64,000 nucleotides of DNA from CBEULR01 sp965544035 (lineage in GTDB: Bacteria > Bacillota > Desulfotomaculia > Desulfotomaculales > Desulforudaceae), in assembly GCA_965544035.1 (NCBI GenBank), contig CBEULR010000010.1:1-64000 (forward strand), given 5' to 3'. The notes under the pieces are model-generated. The model was not told the origin of the DNA. It searched no databases and saw nothing but the letters and a program-made list of their open reading frames with translations. A program made the position numbers and the translations under genes. Within the stretch, counting starts at the first letter, position 1; each line of letters starts with the position of its first letter. Below are positions 42,406 through 50,358 of this stretch, one piece after another.

Positions 42406-43551
42406 TTATCCATTTCGAAGTCCGTCGATGATCCCTTCCAGTTTGTTCACGCAGTATTCAACTTCATCCGAAGTGTTGTCTTTGCCCAGCGTAAAACGTA
42501 CACATGACAGGGCCTCACTCGGTGTAAGGCCAATAGCCAGCAATACATGCGAAGGCCTACAACTCCCGGCCGCACAAGCCGAGGCCCCTGATGCCGCAAT
42601 ACCGAACCGGTCCAGTTCGTTCAGGATATCCGCACCCTTCACCCCGTCAAAGCAGAAGTTTGCATTTCCGGGAACCCGGCGCCTTCGATCCCCGTTGAGA
42701 CGGCTGCCCGGAATCCTTTCAAGAACGCTGGTAACCAACTGTTCCCTTAGGGCCAGCGTCTTTTCGTTTTCCCGCTCACGAACTTCTTCCGCGAACTCGG
42801 CAGCCACTCCCAGTCCGACCAATCCGGCCACATTTTCCGTACCGGGACGCCTCGCGCCCTCCTGTCCCCCTCCGTAGTTGAGCGGTTCCCAAGGTATACC
42901 CGTGCGTATAAACAGTGCTCCGGCCCCCTTGGGACCGTAGATTTTGTGTGCCGATATGCTCAACAAGTCAATCCCCAGCTCATTCACGTTCACGGGAACC
43001 TTTCCGAAGCTCTGAACCGCATCGCTGTGCATCAGCACCCCCTCGTGCCGCTTTACCCGGGCCGCAATCTCCCGTATCGGCTGCACGGTACCGATCTCGT
43101 TGTTCACATGCATTATTGAGACTAAAAAGGTTTCCGGCCCTATCTCCCGTTCCACTGCTTCCGGATCAACAATACCGTCGGCACCAACACCAACCACACT
43201 CAAAGCAAAGCCCTCACGCTCAAGAGCGTAACAGGTATCAAGCACTGCGTGATGTTCAAAGGCTGATAGGACAATGTGCCGTTTCCGGTCCTTAAAGGCC
43301 CGGGCGGCACCGCGTACGGCCAGATAATCGGCCTCGCTCCCCCCACTTGTAAACACAATTTCTTCAGGCCGGGCTCCAAGCGCGGCGGCAACCTTCCGCC
43401 GCGCCTGTTCCACCCCGTTTCTGGCATCCCGTCCGAACTGGTGGCTGCTGGACGGATTACCGTAATCCTCAGTTAAGAATCGCATCATTTCGGCGACCAC
43501 TCGCTCATCCGGCCGTGTGGTGGCCCCGTGGTCAAAGTATATCCTCCGCAC
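42406..43551 (-). CDS. iscS: Cysteine desulfurase
   Basis: A 381-residue pyridoxal-phosphate enzyme that takes sulfur from cysteine as a persulfide. YFDHGATTRPDERV opens it (usual YLDNAATT), HSDAVQSFGKVPV and SISAHKIYGPKGAG hold the PLP lysine, and SGASACAAGSCRPSHVL the mobile active-site cysteine. GTG 43551 follows AAGGAGGCG; the frame's upstream 69 codons overlap the 6S-like RNA and are not coding. The gene matches the position of yrvO after aspS in B. subtilis. No trmU or iscU is adjacent. Confidence 0.93.
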   Translation of the reverse strand: MRRIYFDHGATTRPDERVVAEMMRFLTEDYGNPSSSHQFGRDARNGVEQARRKVAAALGARPEEIVFTSGGSEADYLAVRGAARAFKDRKRHIVLSAFEHHAVLDTCYALEREGFALSVVGVGADGIVDPEAVEREIGPETFLVSIMHVNNEIGTVQPIREIAARVKRHEGVLMHSDAVQSFGKVPVNVNELGIDLLSISAHKIYGPKGAGALFIRTGIPWEPLNYGGGQEGARRPGTENVAGLVGLGVAAEFAEEVRERENEKTLALREQLVTSVLERIPGSRLNGDRRRRVPGNANFCFDGVKGADILNELDRFGIAASGASACAAGSCRPSHVLLAIGLTPSEALSCVRFTLGKDNTSDEVEYCVNKLEGIIDGLRNG

Positions 43552-43587
43552 AGTATTTCGCCTCCTTGGGCTATTGTGCCCATCATG

Positions 43588-43617
43588 CAAAAATCCGAAC
43601 GCCTTTTGCGTCCGGAT
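43588..43617 (-). terminator. Terminator of the 6S-like RNA
   Basis: Minus-strand atccggacgc/gcgttcggat stem (43608-43617 with 43593-43602), ten pairs including one G-T, five-base loop, then TTTTTGC. Confidence 0.85.
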
Positions 43618-43822
43618 CACCTGGAGAAAACCCCACCGATGCCGTTGCGTCCCAAAGTTCCCTGAACCCTGTCTCAAAACAGGGGGGTGCCCTCCTGAAT
43701 ACTTTTCGAGTCCCCTCGATGGAGGCTTGCGAGCCGTATCCAGAGCCCGGGCTCCCAACGTGTTGGTGTTGGTTCAGAACTTCAGTGACGGTAACGGGCT
43801 CAGTAGGGTTTACCTTTTTTCT
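43588..43822 (-). ncRNA. ssrS: 6S RNA (candidate)
   Basis: A self-contained 235-nt unit with a strong promoter at one end (43829-43857) and an intrinsic terminator at the other (43588-43617). The transcript folds into one long imperfect rod: 43800-43809 pairs with 43630-43639, 43793-43797 with 43642-43646, then an internal bubble (43783-43792 against 43647-43654), then 43771-43782 with 43655-43668. This closing-stem, bubble, stem order is that of 6S RNA, and the 3' side gggttcaggg...acgg resembles the 6S 3' strand. The locus, between aspS and iscS, is where B. subtilis has ssrSA. The apical part has extra hairpins. Confidence 0.7.
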
Positions 43823-43828
43823 GTTTCT

Positions 43829-43857
43829 ATCCTATCATAGGCATCGAATCTTGGCAA
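43829..43857 (-). promoter_or_regulatory. Vegetative promoter of the 6S-like RNA
   Basis: Minus strand TTGCCA (43852-43857), 17 bp, TAGGAT (43829-43834), just after the aspS stop. Transcription would start near 43822. Confidence 0.7.
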
Positions 43858-43905
43858 GAGCAAACAAGATCAATCACAATCCGGAGCTATACGAAGTTAT
43901 TCTTC

Positions 43906-45699
43906 CTATTTAATCTTTGTATCCAGTTTAATATGCAATTCGGCCAACTGTCCGGCAGACACCCGATCAGGCGCACCAGTCATAAGATCGGAAGCACTCT
44001 GGGTCTTCGGGAAGGCCATCACGTCACGTATCGTCCGGCGCCGCGCCAAGAGCATCACAAGCCGGTCGAAGCCGAACGCGATCCCGCCGTGCGGCGGCGT
44101 CCCGAATTCAAAGGCTTCGAGCAGGTAGCCGAATTTCTCAACTGCTTCCGTTTCATCGAGGCCTATAGCCTTAAACAGTTTCTCCTGAAGCTCCCGTCGA
44201 TGAATTCGGATGCTGCCCCCGCCCAATTCCATCCCGTTCAGCACCAGGTCGTAGGCCTGTGCCCTGACCCTGCCGGGTTCGGTATCGAGCAGCGGAATGT
44301 CCTCTTCACGCGGAGAGGTGAAAGGATGGTGCATCGCCACAAAACGTCCCTCATCCTCATCGAACTCAAGCAGGGGGAAATCCACAACCCAAGTAAACCG
44401 GAATTCCTTTTCATTGATCAATCCGAGCCGTTCACCAAACATCCGCCTGAGTGCACCCAACGCCGCGTAAACCACCGACGGCTGGTCAGCCACAAACAGG
44501 AGCAGATCCCCGGGCCGGGCCCCGAAGCGTTCACCTATGGTTGCCAGTTCGTCTTCAGTGAAGAACTTCGCAATCGGGGAGCGGAACCCCTCTTCCGTAA
44601 CAATGAAGTACGCCAAACCCTTGGCCTTGTATGTCTGCGCGAATTTCGTCAGTTCATCGATTTCCTTCCGCGAGTAACCCCCGCATCCGGGGGCCCGCAG
44701 GCCTCTTACCATTCCGCCTCCTTTGGCGGCACTGCTGAAGACCTTAAACCCGCAATCGGCGGCCAGATCGGTAACATCGACCAGCTCCAGCCCGAACCGG
44801 AGATCCGGTTTATCGCTGCCGAAACGATCCATCGCCTCTTGATAGCTCAGGCGCGGAAAGGGCGTGGGAACCTCAATGGCCACCGTCTGACGGCAGATTT
44901 CGGCTATCATCGCTTCCGTCAAGCTCATGACATCCTCGGCGTTTACAAACGACATCTCCATATCGATCTGCGTAAACTCCGGCTGACGGTCGGCCCGCAG
45001 GTCCTCATCACGAAAGCAGCGTACAATCTGAAAGTATCGGTCGATACCCGAAACCATCAGGATCTGTTTGAACAGCTGCGGTGACTGCGGCAGAGCATAA
45101 AAACAACCCGGATGGACCCGGCTGGGCACCAGGTAGTCCCTTGCTCCCTCGGGGGTACTCTTGGATAGCATCGGAGTCTCGACCTCGATAAAGCCCTCCT
45201 GATCCAGAAAATCCCTGGTCGCCTTAGCAGCTCTATGCCTAAGCTCCAGCGTCCTCTGCATTTCCGGACGGCGAAGATCCAGATAGCGGTAACGTAAACG
45301 CAGGTTCTCATCCACGTCGATCCCGTCTTCGATGTAAAACGGCGGTGTTTTCGCGGAGTTTAGAATTTCGGCCGCGGCGGCCCTCACCTCGATGGCCCCG
45401 GTCGCCAGATTGGGGTTTTCCGTTCCTTCCGGTCGTCTCTCCACCAATCCCCGGACCGCAATTACATATTCCGAGCGCATCCGATCGGCCAATTCCAAGG
45501 CCTCTTCGGAGTATTCCGGGCTAAATACCACCTGTACCAGCCCCCAACGGTCACGCAGGTCGATAAAGATCAATCCCCCGTGATCCCGCCGCGTCTGAAC
45601 CCAACCCTTCAGAACGACCTCCCGGCCGATATCCGACTCATTCAAAACACCACACGTATCAGTACGAGAAAGACTACCCACATTTAAGGCCTTTGTCAC
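43906..45699 (-). CDS. aspS: Aspartyl-tRNA synthetase
   Basis: A 597-residue bacterial-type class IIb synthetase: N-terminal OB-fold anticodon domain (about 1-115), catalytic core with RYLDLRRPEMQ and FLDQEGFIEVETPML (motif 1), FRDEDLRADRQPEFTQIDMEMSF-type motif 2, a GAD insertion domain (about 290-420) and motif 3 GGIAFGFDRLVMLL. The GAD domain marks the bacterial form. It follows hisS by 22 bp; hisS-aspS is the usual Firmicute pair. Start GTG 45699 lies after GGGGG. Confidence 0.97.
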   Translation of the reverse strand: MTKALNVGSLSRTDTCGVLNESDIGREVVLKGWVQTRRDHGGLIFIDLRDRWGLVQVVFSPEYSEEALELADRMRSEYVIAVRGLVERRPEGTENPNLATGAIEVRAAAAEILNSAKTPPFYIEDGIDVDENLRLRYRYLDLRRPEMQRTLELRHRAAKATRDFLDQEGFIEVETPMLSKSTPEGARDYLVPSRVHPGCFYALPQSPQLFKQILMVSGIDRYFQIVRCFRDEDLRADRQPEFTQIDMEMSFVNAEDVMSLTEAMIAEICRQTVAIEVPTPFPRLSYQEAMDRFGSDKPDLRFGLELVDVTDLAADCGFKVFSSAAKGGGMVRGLRAPGCGGYSRKEIDELTKFAQTYKAKGLAYFIVTEEGFRSPIAKFFTEDELATIGERFGARPGDLLLFVADQPSVVYAALGALRRMFGERLGLINEKEFRFTWVVDFPLLEFDEDEGRFVAMHHPFTSPREEDIPLLDTEPGRVRAQAYDLVLNGMELGGGSIRIHRRELQEKLFKAIGLDETEAVEKFGYLLEAFEFGTPPHGGIAFGFDRLVMLLARRRTIRDVMAFPKTQSASDLMTGAPDRVSAGQLAELHIKLDTKIK

Positions 45700-45720
45700 T
45701 GCATTTATACCCCCACGTTA

Positions 45721-46992
45721 TTATCTCCCGGTTAGCTCCAAGACTCTGCCGACAACCTGTTCCAGCGGCACCTCAGTCTGATCGCGCGTGGTCATGTTCC
45801 GGACAACGGCCACACCGCGCCTGCCCTCATCCTCGCCGATAATGACCACAACCGGTACCCCCTTCTTGCCGGCGTATTTCATCTGGGCCTTTAGGCTGCG
45901 GCCGGTATAATCACGATCGGCCGCGATACCGTTCCGCCGCAACGCGGCCAGCAGGCTGGTGGCCAGATCCTCCCTGTCTCCGGCGACCGCCACGAAAGCT
46001 TCGAGCTCAGGCTCCTGGGGCAAACGCACACCCTGTTCCCGGAGAGTAAGCAGTACCCGTTCCAGGCCAATCGCGAACCCCACAGCCGGCACCGAAGGCC
46101 CGCCGATCACTTCCATCAACCCGTCATAACGGCCTCCGCCCCCTACCGCATTCTGAGCGCCCGAAGAACGCGTCAGAATCTCAAAGGCCGTACGGGTGTA
46201 ATAATCCAAACCGCGTACCAGCCGAGGATCTACCACGTATTCGATATCGAGTACGTCAAGCTGGCGCCGCACGCGTGCAAAATGCGTGGTACAGGCCGGG
46301 CAAAGGATGTCCAGAGGGGTGGGTGCATCCCGAGCGATAGTCCGGCATTGTTCATCCTTGCAGTCCAGAATGCGCAGGGGATTGCGTTCCAGCCTGTCCA
46401 GGCAATCCCGGCAAAGCCTGCCGACATGTTTCGCAAGATAGGCTCTCAGTTTCTCCGGCATTTCTTTGCGGCACGCCGGACATCCCACACTGTTGATGTG
46501 TAGAGACAGTCCTGTCAACCCGATCCGCGCAAAGAAATCCATGGCCAGCGTGATGACCTCGGCATCCGCGCCCGGTTCGGCGGCCCCTAGCACCTCAACG
46601 CCGAACTGATGAAACTGCCGGTAACGACCGGCCTGCGGCCGATCGTGCCGAAACATCGGACCGATGTAGTAAAACTTTAGCGGCTGAGGCTGGGCAAACA
46701 GTTTATTCTCCAGGTAGGCGCGGGCAACGGGCGCCGTTCCTTCGGGACGCAGGGTTATGCTGCGTCCACCCTTGTCCAGGAAGGTGTACATTTCTTTTTC
46801 CACGATGTCGGTAGTCTCACCGACACCGCGCAGGAATAATTCGGTGTGCTCGAAAATAGGGGTTCTGATCTCCTGGTAGGCGTATTCACGACAGATGCGC
46901 CGTACAGAATCCTCCACATGTCTCCATGCGGCGGTCGTTTCCGGTAGGAAGTCGGCTGTACCGCGTGGTCTTGCGATGTTCATCGTTAACAT
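45721..46992 (-). CDS. hisS: Histidyl-tRNA synthetase
   Basis: A 423-residue class II synthetase: PRGTADFLPE, PIFEHTELFLRGVGETTDIVEKEMYTF (motif 1), LRPEGTAPVAR and GPMFRHDRPQAGRYRQFHQFGVE (motif 2), VRGLDYYTRTAFE and GGGGRYDGLME, and motif 3 GFAIGLERVLL. The C-terminal anticodon domain is complete. ATG 46992 or the ATG three codons later (46983) is the start; a GGGAATGG site precedes both. A promoter is at 47052-47080, and the leader forms a nine-pair GC-rich hairpin (47012-47038); no T-box is seen. Confidence 0.96.
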   Translation of the reverse strand: MLTMNIARPRGTADFLPETTAAWRHVEDSVRRICREYAYQEIRTPIFEHTELFLRGVGETTDIVEKEMYTFLDKGGRSITLRPEGTAPVARAYLENKLFAQPQPLKFYYIGPMFRHDRPQAGRYRQFHQFGVEVLGAAEPGADAEVITLAMDFFARIGLTGLSLHINSVGCPACRKEMPEKLRAYLAKHVGRLCRDCLDRLERNPLRILDCKDEQCRTIARDAPTPLDILCPACTTHFARVRRQLDVLDIEYVVDPRLVRGLDYYTRTAFEILTRSSGAQNAVGGGGRYDGLMEVIGGPSVPAVGFAIGLERVLLTLREQGVRLPQEPELEAFVAVAGDREDLATSLLAALRRNGIAADRDYTGRSLKAQMKYAGKKGVPVVVIIGEDEGRRGVAVVRNMTTRDQTEVPLEQVVGRVLELTGR

Positions 46993-47051
46993 CCATTCCC
47001 AAAAGTAAGCACCCGCCCCCTGCGATTGCGGGAACGGGAGCCTCTTAACGA

Positions 47052-47080
47052 ATTCTATGCAGAAATGGCAATCCTGTCAA
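47052..47080 (-). promoter_or_regulatory. Vegetative promoter for hisS-aspS
   Basis: Minus strand TTGACA (47075-47080), 17 bp, TAGAAT (47052-47057). This is near consensus and lies 60 bp before the hisS start. Confidence 0.75.
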
Positions 47081-47122
47081 GACTTAACGCCTCACAGGAC
47101 CGTTGCTTGAGCTTCCTCGGGG

Positions 47123-47752
47123 TTACCACCCGACATCCAAGTAGGGGTTGTCTATCCGTTCGGCGCCGATGGTCGTCTCGGGGCCATGACCCGGATACAC
47201 CACCTTCTCATCCGGCAGCACCAGCAGTTTCTCCCGGATCGAGCGCATCAGTGTCGTCATGCTACCGCCCGGCAGATCGGTTCGCCCGACGCCGCCGCTA
47301 AACAGCGTGTCGCCGCTGAACACCAGTCCTTCTCCGACCAGGCATATCGAGCCGCGCGTATGCCCGGGGGTATGCACCACCCTAAGTTTGAGCTTCCCCA
47401 CGGCGATCTCCTGTCCGTCTTGCAGTTCCATCACCGGTTTGCGGAAGGCAAAACTCCGCCCCATATGAATGGAAAGATTCAGTTCGGGATCGGCAAGCAT
47501 CACCGCATCCTCGGCGTGGATCATAACTTCGGCCTCACCATAGGCCAGGAGTTCTTCCAAACCCATGATGTGGTCACCGTGCCCGTGGGTCAGAATTACC
47601 TTACTCAGTTTATAACCGTAGCGCTCCAGCTCCCGCCGGATAAGGTCGCCATCCGCACCCGGGTCGATCACGGCCGCCCGGCGGGTCTCCGGACACCCGT
47701 ATAGATAACAGTTGGTTTGAAGCGGCCCCACGGCCAACCTGGCTATCAGCAC
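47123..47752 (-). CDS. Metallo-beta-lactamase fold hydrolase (YqgX-like)
   Basis: A 209-residue glyoxalase II-like enzyme with the metal motif THGHGDHIMG (HxHxDH), HTPGHTRGS and VVYPGHGPET, plus SGDTLFSGGVGRTDLPGG. Firmicute members such as YqgX are predicted hydroxyacylglutathione or bacillithiol-related thioester hydrolases. It follows dtd by 14 bp in the same direction, so it belongs to the recJ-relA-dtd unit. Confidence 0.88.
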   Translation of the reverse strand: MLIARLAVGPLQTNCYLYGCPETRRAAVIDPGADGDLIRRELERYGYKLSKVILTHGHGDHIMGLEELLAYGEAEVMIHAEDAVMLADPELNLSIHMGRSFAFRKPVMELQDGQEIAVGKLKLRVVHTPGHTRGSICLVGEGLVFSGDTLFSGGVGRTDLPGGSMTTLMRSIREKLLVLPDEKVVYPGHGPETTIGAERIDNPYLDVGW

Positions 47753-47766
47753 ACCGGACCTCCCGA

Positions 47767-48216
47767 TTAAAACAGTTTCTTACTGTCCAGAAGCATCGTC
47801 ACCGGACCGTCATTATAGATTTCCACCAGCATGTGCGCCCCAAACACGCCCCGGCTTACCGCCACTCCAAGACCGTCCAGGAGCGCACAATACAGCTCAT
47901 ACAGATCCTGCGCCTCCTGGCCGGTGGCGGCTGCGGAAAAACCCGGGCGGCGTCCCTTTCGGCAATCGGCATACAGTGTGAACTGGGAAACCACCAGCGC
48001 ACTCCCTCCACAGTCAAGCAGTGAGCGGTTCATCTTGCCGTCGGCATCCTCGAAGATTCGCAGATGTGCCGTTTTTTCCGCCAGGTAGCGGGCATCTTCC
48101 GCCGTGTCATCCCGGCCGACGCCCAGCAGCACGGCGACCCCGCCGGGGATTTCTGCCACACAGCGGCCGTCCACGGAAACTGAAGCCTTGTTCACTCGCT
48201 GGATCACCGCACGCAC
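47767..48216 (-). CDS. dtd: D-aminoacyl-tRNA deacylase
   Basis: A 149-residue DTD protein that removes D-amino acids from tRNA. MRAVIQRVNKASVSV at the start, SALVVSQFTLYADCRKGRRPGF (SQxxLY core motif) and the C-terminal VEIYNDGPVTMLLDS, where the usual NSGPVT appears as NDGPVT, place it. It starts three bases after the relA stop, as in the B. subtilis relA-dtd pair. Confidence 0.94.
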   Translation of the reverse strand: MRAVIQRVNKASVSVDGRCVAEIPGGVAVLLGVGRDDTAEDARYLAEKTAHLRIFEDADGKMNRSLLDCGGSALVVSQFTLYADCRKGRRPGFSAAATGQEAQDLYELYCALLDGLGVAVSRGVFGAHMLVEIYNDGPVTMLLDSKKLF

Positions 48217-48219
48217 TGC

Positions 48220-50358
48220 TTAGACCACCCGCCTTACTTCGAATACATCCTTTACCCGGTTGATGCGCTGCATCAGATAACTCAGCTGCTCAAGGTTGCG
48301 GATCTCGACCGTGAGCTCGACCGTCGTCGTCTGCTTCTTATTGCCCCTGGCCGTGACCCAGTTCGCGTGTACCTTCATCTCGGTCAAACAATTCAGCACT
48401 TCGAGCAGCAAACCGTGACGGTCTAAACCGGTGATCTCCAGCTTCACCTGGAACGGATCGTCAAAGTCCTGGTCCCACATCACCTCTACCAGGCGCTCTT
48501 TTTCCCGGTCTCTCCAGGCAATAATATTGCGACAGTCTTCACGATGTACCGAAATCCCGCGTCCCCTGGTGATGTAACCAACAATCGGATCACCGGGAAC
48601 CGGGTTGCAGCAGTGAGCCAGGCGCACAAGCACCTCTCCGACGTCTTTGACCCTGATGCCTTGTGTACTCTTGGACCAGCGCCTGCGTTCGGGCACTACC
48701 TCCGGTGCAGGCTCCGTTTTGACCTGTTCCTTGAGTCTCGCCACCAACCCGTGCGCCGCAATTACACCAAGCCCCACGGCAGCAAACAGATCATCAATCG
48801 ACTGATAGCTGTATCGTCTTCCCAGCTCGGCCATCTTGTCGCTGCGCAAGAGCTCGGGATCAACCCCCAGCTTCTTGGCCTCGCGCTCCAGGCTCTCACG
48901 GCCGCGCGCTATGTTCTCTTCACGCTGTTCCTTCTTGAACCAGTTTCGGATCTTGGTCTTGGCCTGGGAAGTCCTGACCAGCGACAACCAGTCCCGGCTC
49001 GGACCGGCCTGTTTGCTCTTGATAATCTCGACAATATCCCCGTTTTGGAGCCTGTAGTGGAGAGGCACCAGTTTGCCGTTCACCTTGGCGCCGATGCACC
49101 GGTGCCCGATATCGGTATGAATCCGGTAGGCAAAGTCCAGAGGCACCGACCCCGCCGGAAGTTCCAACACATCTCCTCGCGGCGTAAACACAAACACAAC
49201 ATCCTCGAACAGGTCAATCTTCAGGGTCTCCATGAACTCACGCGGCTCGCGGAGCTCTTTTTGCCAGTCCAGCATCTGCCTGAGCCAGGCCAGCTTCTCG
49301 TCGAATCGTTTATCCCCGCGGGAACTCCCCGCTTTGTACCGCCAGTGGGCCGCGATCCCGTACTCGGCCGTACGGTGCATCTCCCAGGTCCGGATCTGAA
49401 TCTCTAGGAGCTTGGCTTCAGGACCAATGACGGTGGTATGCAGCGATTGGTACATGTTTGACTTCGGCATGGCGATGAAATCTTTGAACCGACCCGGCAC
49501 CGGTTTCCATTCGTTGTGCACCGCACCCAAAGTGGCGTAGCAATCCTTAACCGAGTTGACAATGATTCTTACGCCCATCGCATCGTAGATCTCGCTCAGA
49601 TCCTTCTGCTGTTTGACCATTTTCCCGTAAATGCTGTAGAGATTCTTGGCCCGGCCCTGGATGTCGGCCTCGATTCGCATGGCGCCCAGTTTCTCCTCAA
49701 GAATGCGCATCGCCGTGTATATGTAGCGTTCCCGTGTCTCTCTGGTCTGCTGGATCTGCTTCGCGAGGTCGTAGTACCGCTCCGGCTCCAGGAAGTGAAA
49801 GGCCTGATCTTCGAGCTCCCATTTCAGGTGATAAATCCCGAGACGGTGCGCGAGAGGGGCGTAAATCTCCAGCGTTTCCTTGGCGATTTCCTTCTGCTTC
49901 GCCTCCGTATGGTACTTCAGTGTACGCATATTGTGTAAACGGTCGGCCAGCTTGATCAGAATCACACGGATATCCTTCGCCATCGCCAGCAGCATCTTGC
50001 GCCAGTTCTCGGCCTGCTGCTCTTCTTTCGTCCTAAAGGCGAGACGGTGCAGTTTGGTCACACCGTCAACAAGCAGTGCCACCTCATCCCCGAACTCACA
50101 GCGGATGGAGCACAACTCCATTCCGACGTCTTCAATAACGTCGTGCAGCAGCGCAGCGGCAATAGTCTCCTGATCCAATTCCAAATCGGCCAGGATCGAC
50201 GCCACAGCCAGCGGATGGACAATAAAGTCGTCACCCGAAATCCGCTTCTGTTTGCAGTGTGCATCCGAAGCAAACTCATACGCCCGATGCAGTAAATCAA
50301 GATCGGCGTGTGGGTTGTAGAGCCTGACTTTTCTGATAATCTCATCAAACTGCATCAT
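48220..50358 (-). CDS. relA: Bifunctional (p)ppGpp synthetase/hydrolase
   Basis: A 712-residue RelA/SpoT homologue (Rel): an HD hydrolase domain with HDVIED (72-77), a synthetase domain containing the GVRIIVNSVKDCYATLGAVHNEWKPVPGRFKDFIAMPKSNMYQSLHT run of the nucleotide site, a TGS domain (about 385-450, DVVFVFTPRGDVLELPAG), and a C-terminal ACT domain. Both catalytic halves look intact, so it should make and degrade alarmone. Its start overlaps the recJ stop by four bases. Confidence 0.96.
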   Translation of the reverse strand: MMQFDEIIRKVRLYNPHADLDLLHRAYEFASDAHCKQKRISGDDFIVHPLAVASILADLELDQETIAAALLHDVIEDVGMELCSIRCEFGDEVALLVDGVTKLHRLAFRTKEEQQAENWRKMLLAMAKDIRVILIKLADRLHNMRTLKYHTEAKQKEIAKETLEIYAPLAHRLGIYHLKWELEDQAFHFLEPERYYDLAKQIQQTRETRERYIYTAMRILEEKLGAMRIEADIQGRAKNLYSIYGKMVKQQKDLSEIYDAMGVRIIVNSVKDCYATLGAVHNEWKPVPGRFKDFIAMPKSNMYQSLHTTVIGPEAKLLEIQIRTWEMHRTAEYGIAAHWRYKAGSSRGDKRFDEKLAWLRQMLDWQKELREPREFMETLKIDLFEDVVFVFTPRGDVLELPAGSVPLDFAYRIHTDIGHRCIGAKVNGKLVPLHYRLQNGDIVEIIKSKQAGPSRDWLSLVRTSQAKTKIRNWFKKEQREENIARGRESLEREAKKLGVDPELLRSDKMAELGRRYSYQSIDDLFAAVGLGVIAAHGLVARLKEQVKTEPAPEVVPERRRWSKSTQGIRVKDVGEVLVRLAHCCNPVPGDPIVGYITRGRGISVHREDCRNIIAWRDREKERLVEVMWDQDFDDPFQVKLEITGLDRHGLLLEVLNCLTEMKVHANWVTARGNKKQTTTVELTVEIRNLEQLSYLMQRINRVKDVFEVRRVV

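Noticed and set aside
43515..43913. Plus-strand frames over the aspS-iscS gap, and the N-terminal extension of iscS
   Set aside because: The promoter, rod fold and terminator on the minus strand explain this interval as an RNA gene; the extra 69 codons before the iscS GTG have no family similarity.
43933..45084. Plus-strand frame of 383 codons
   Set aside because: It lies entirely antisense to aspS, whose class II motifs are intact, and has no ribosome site or recognisable domain; it is a codon-bias shadow.
46993..47122. T-box riboswitch before hisS
   Set aside because: Only about 60 nt separate promoter and gene, and neither a specifier loop nor the AGGGTGGNACCGCG box is present.
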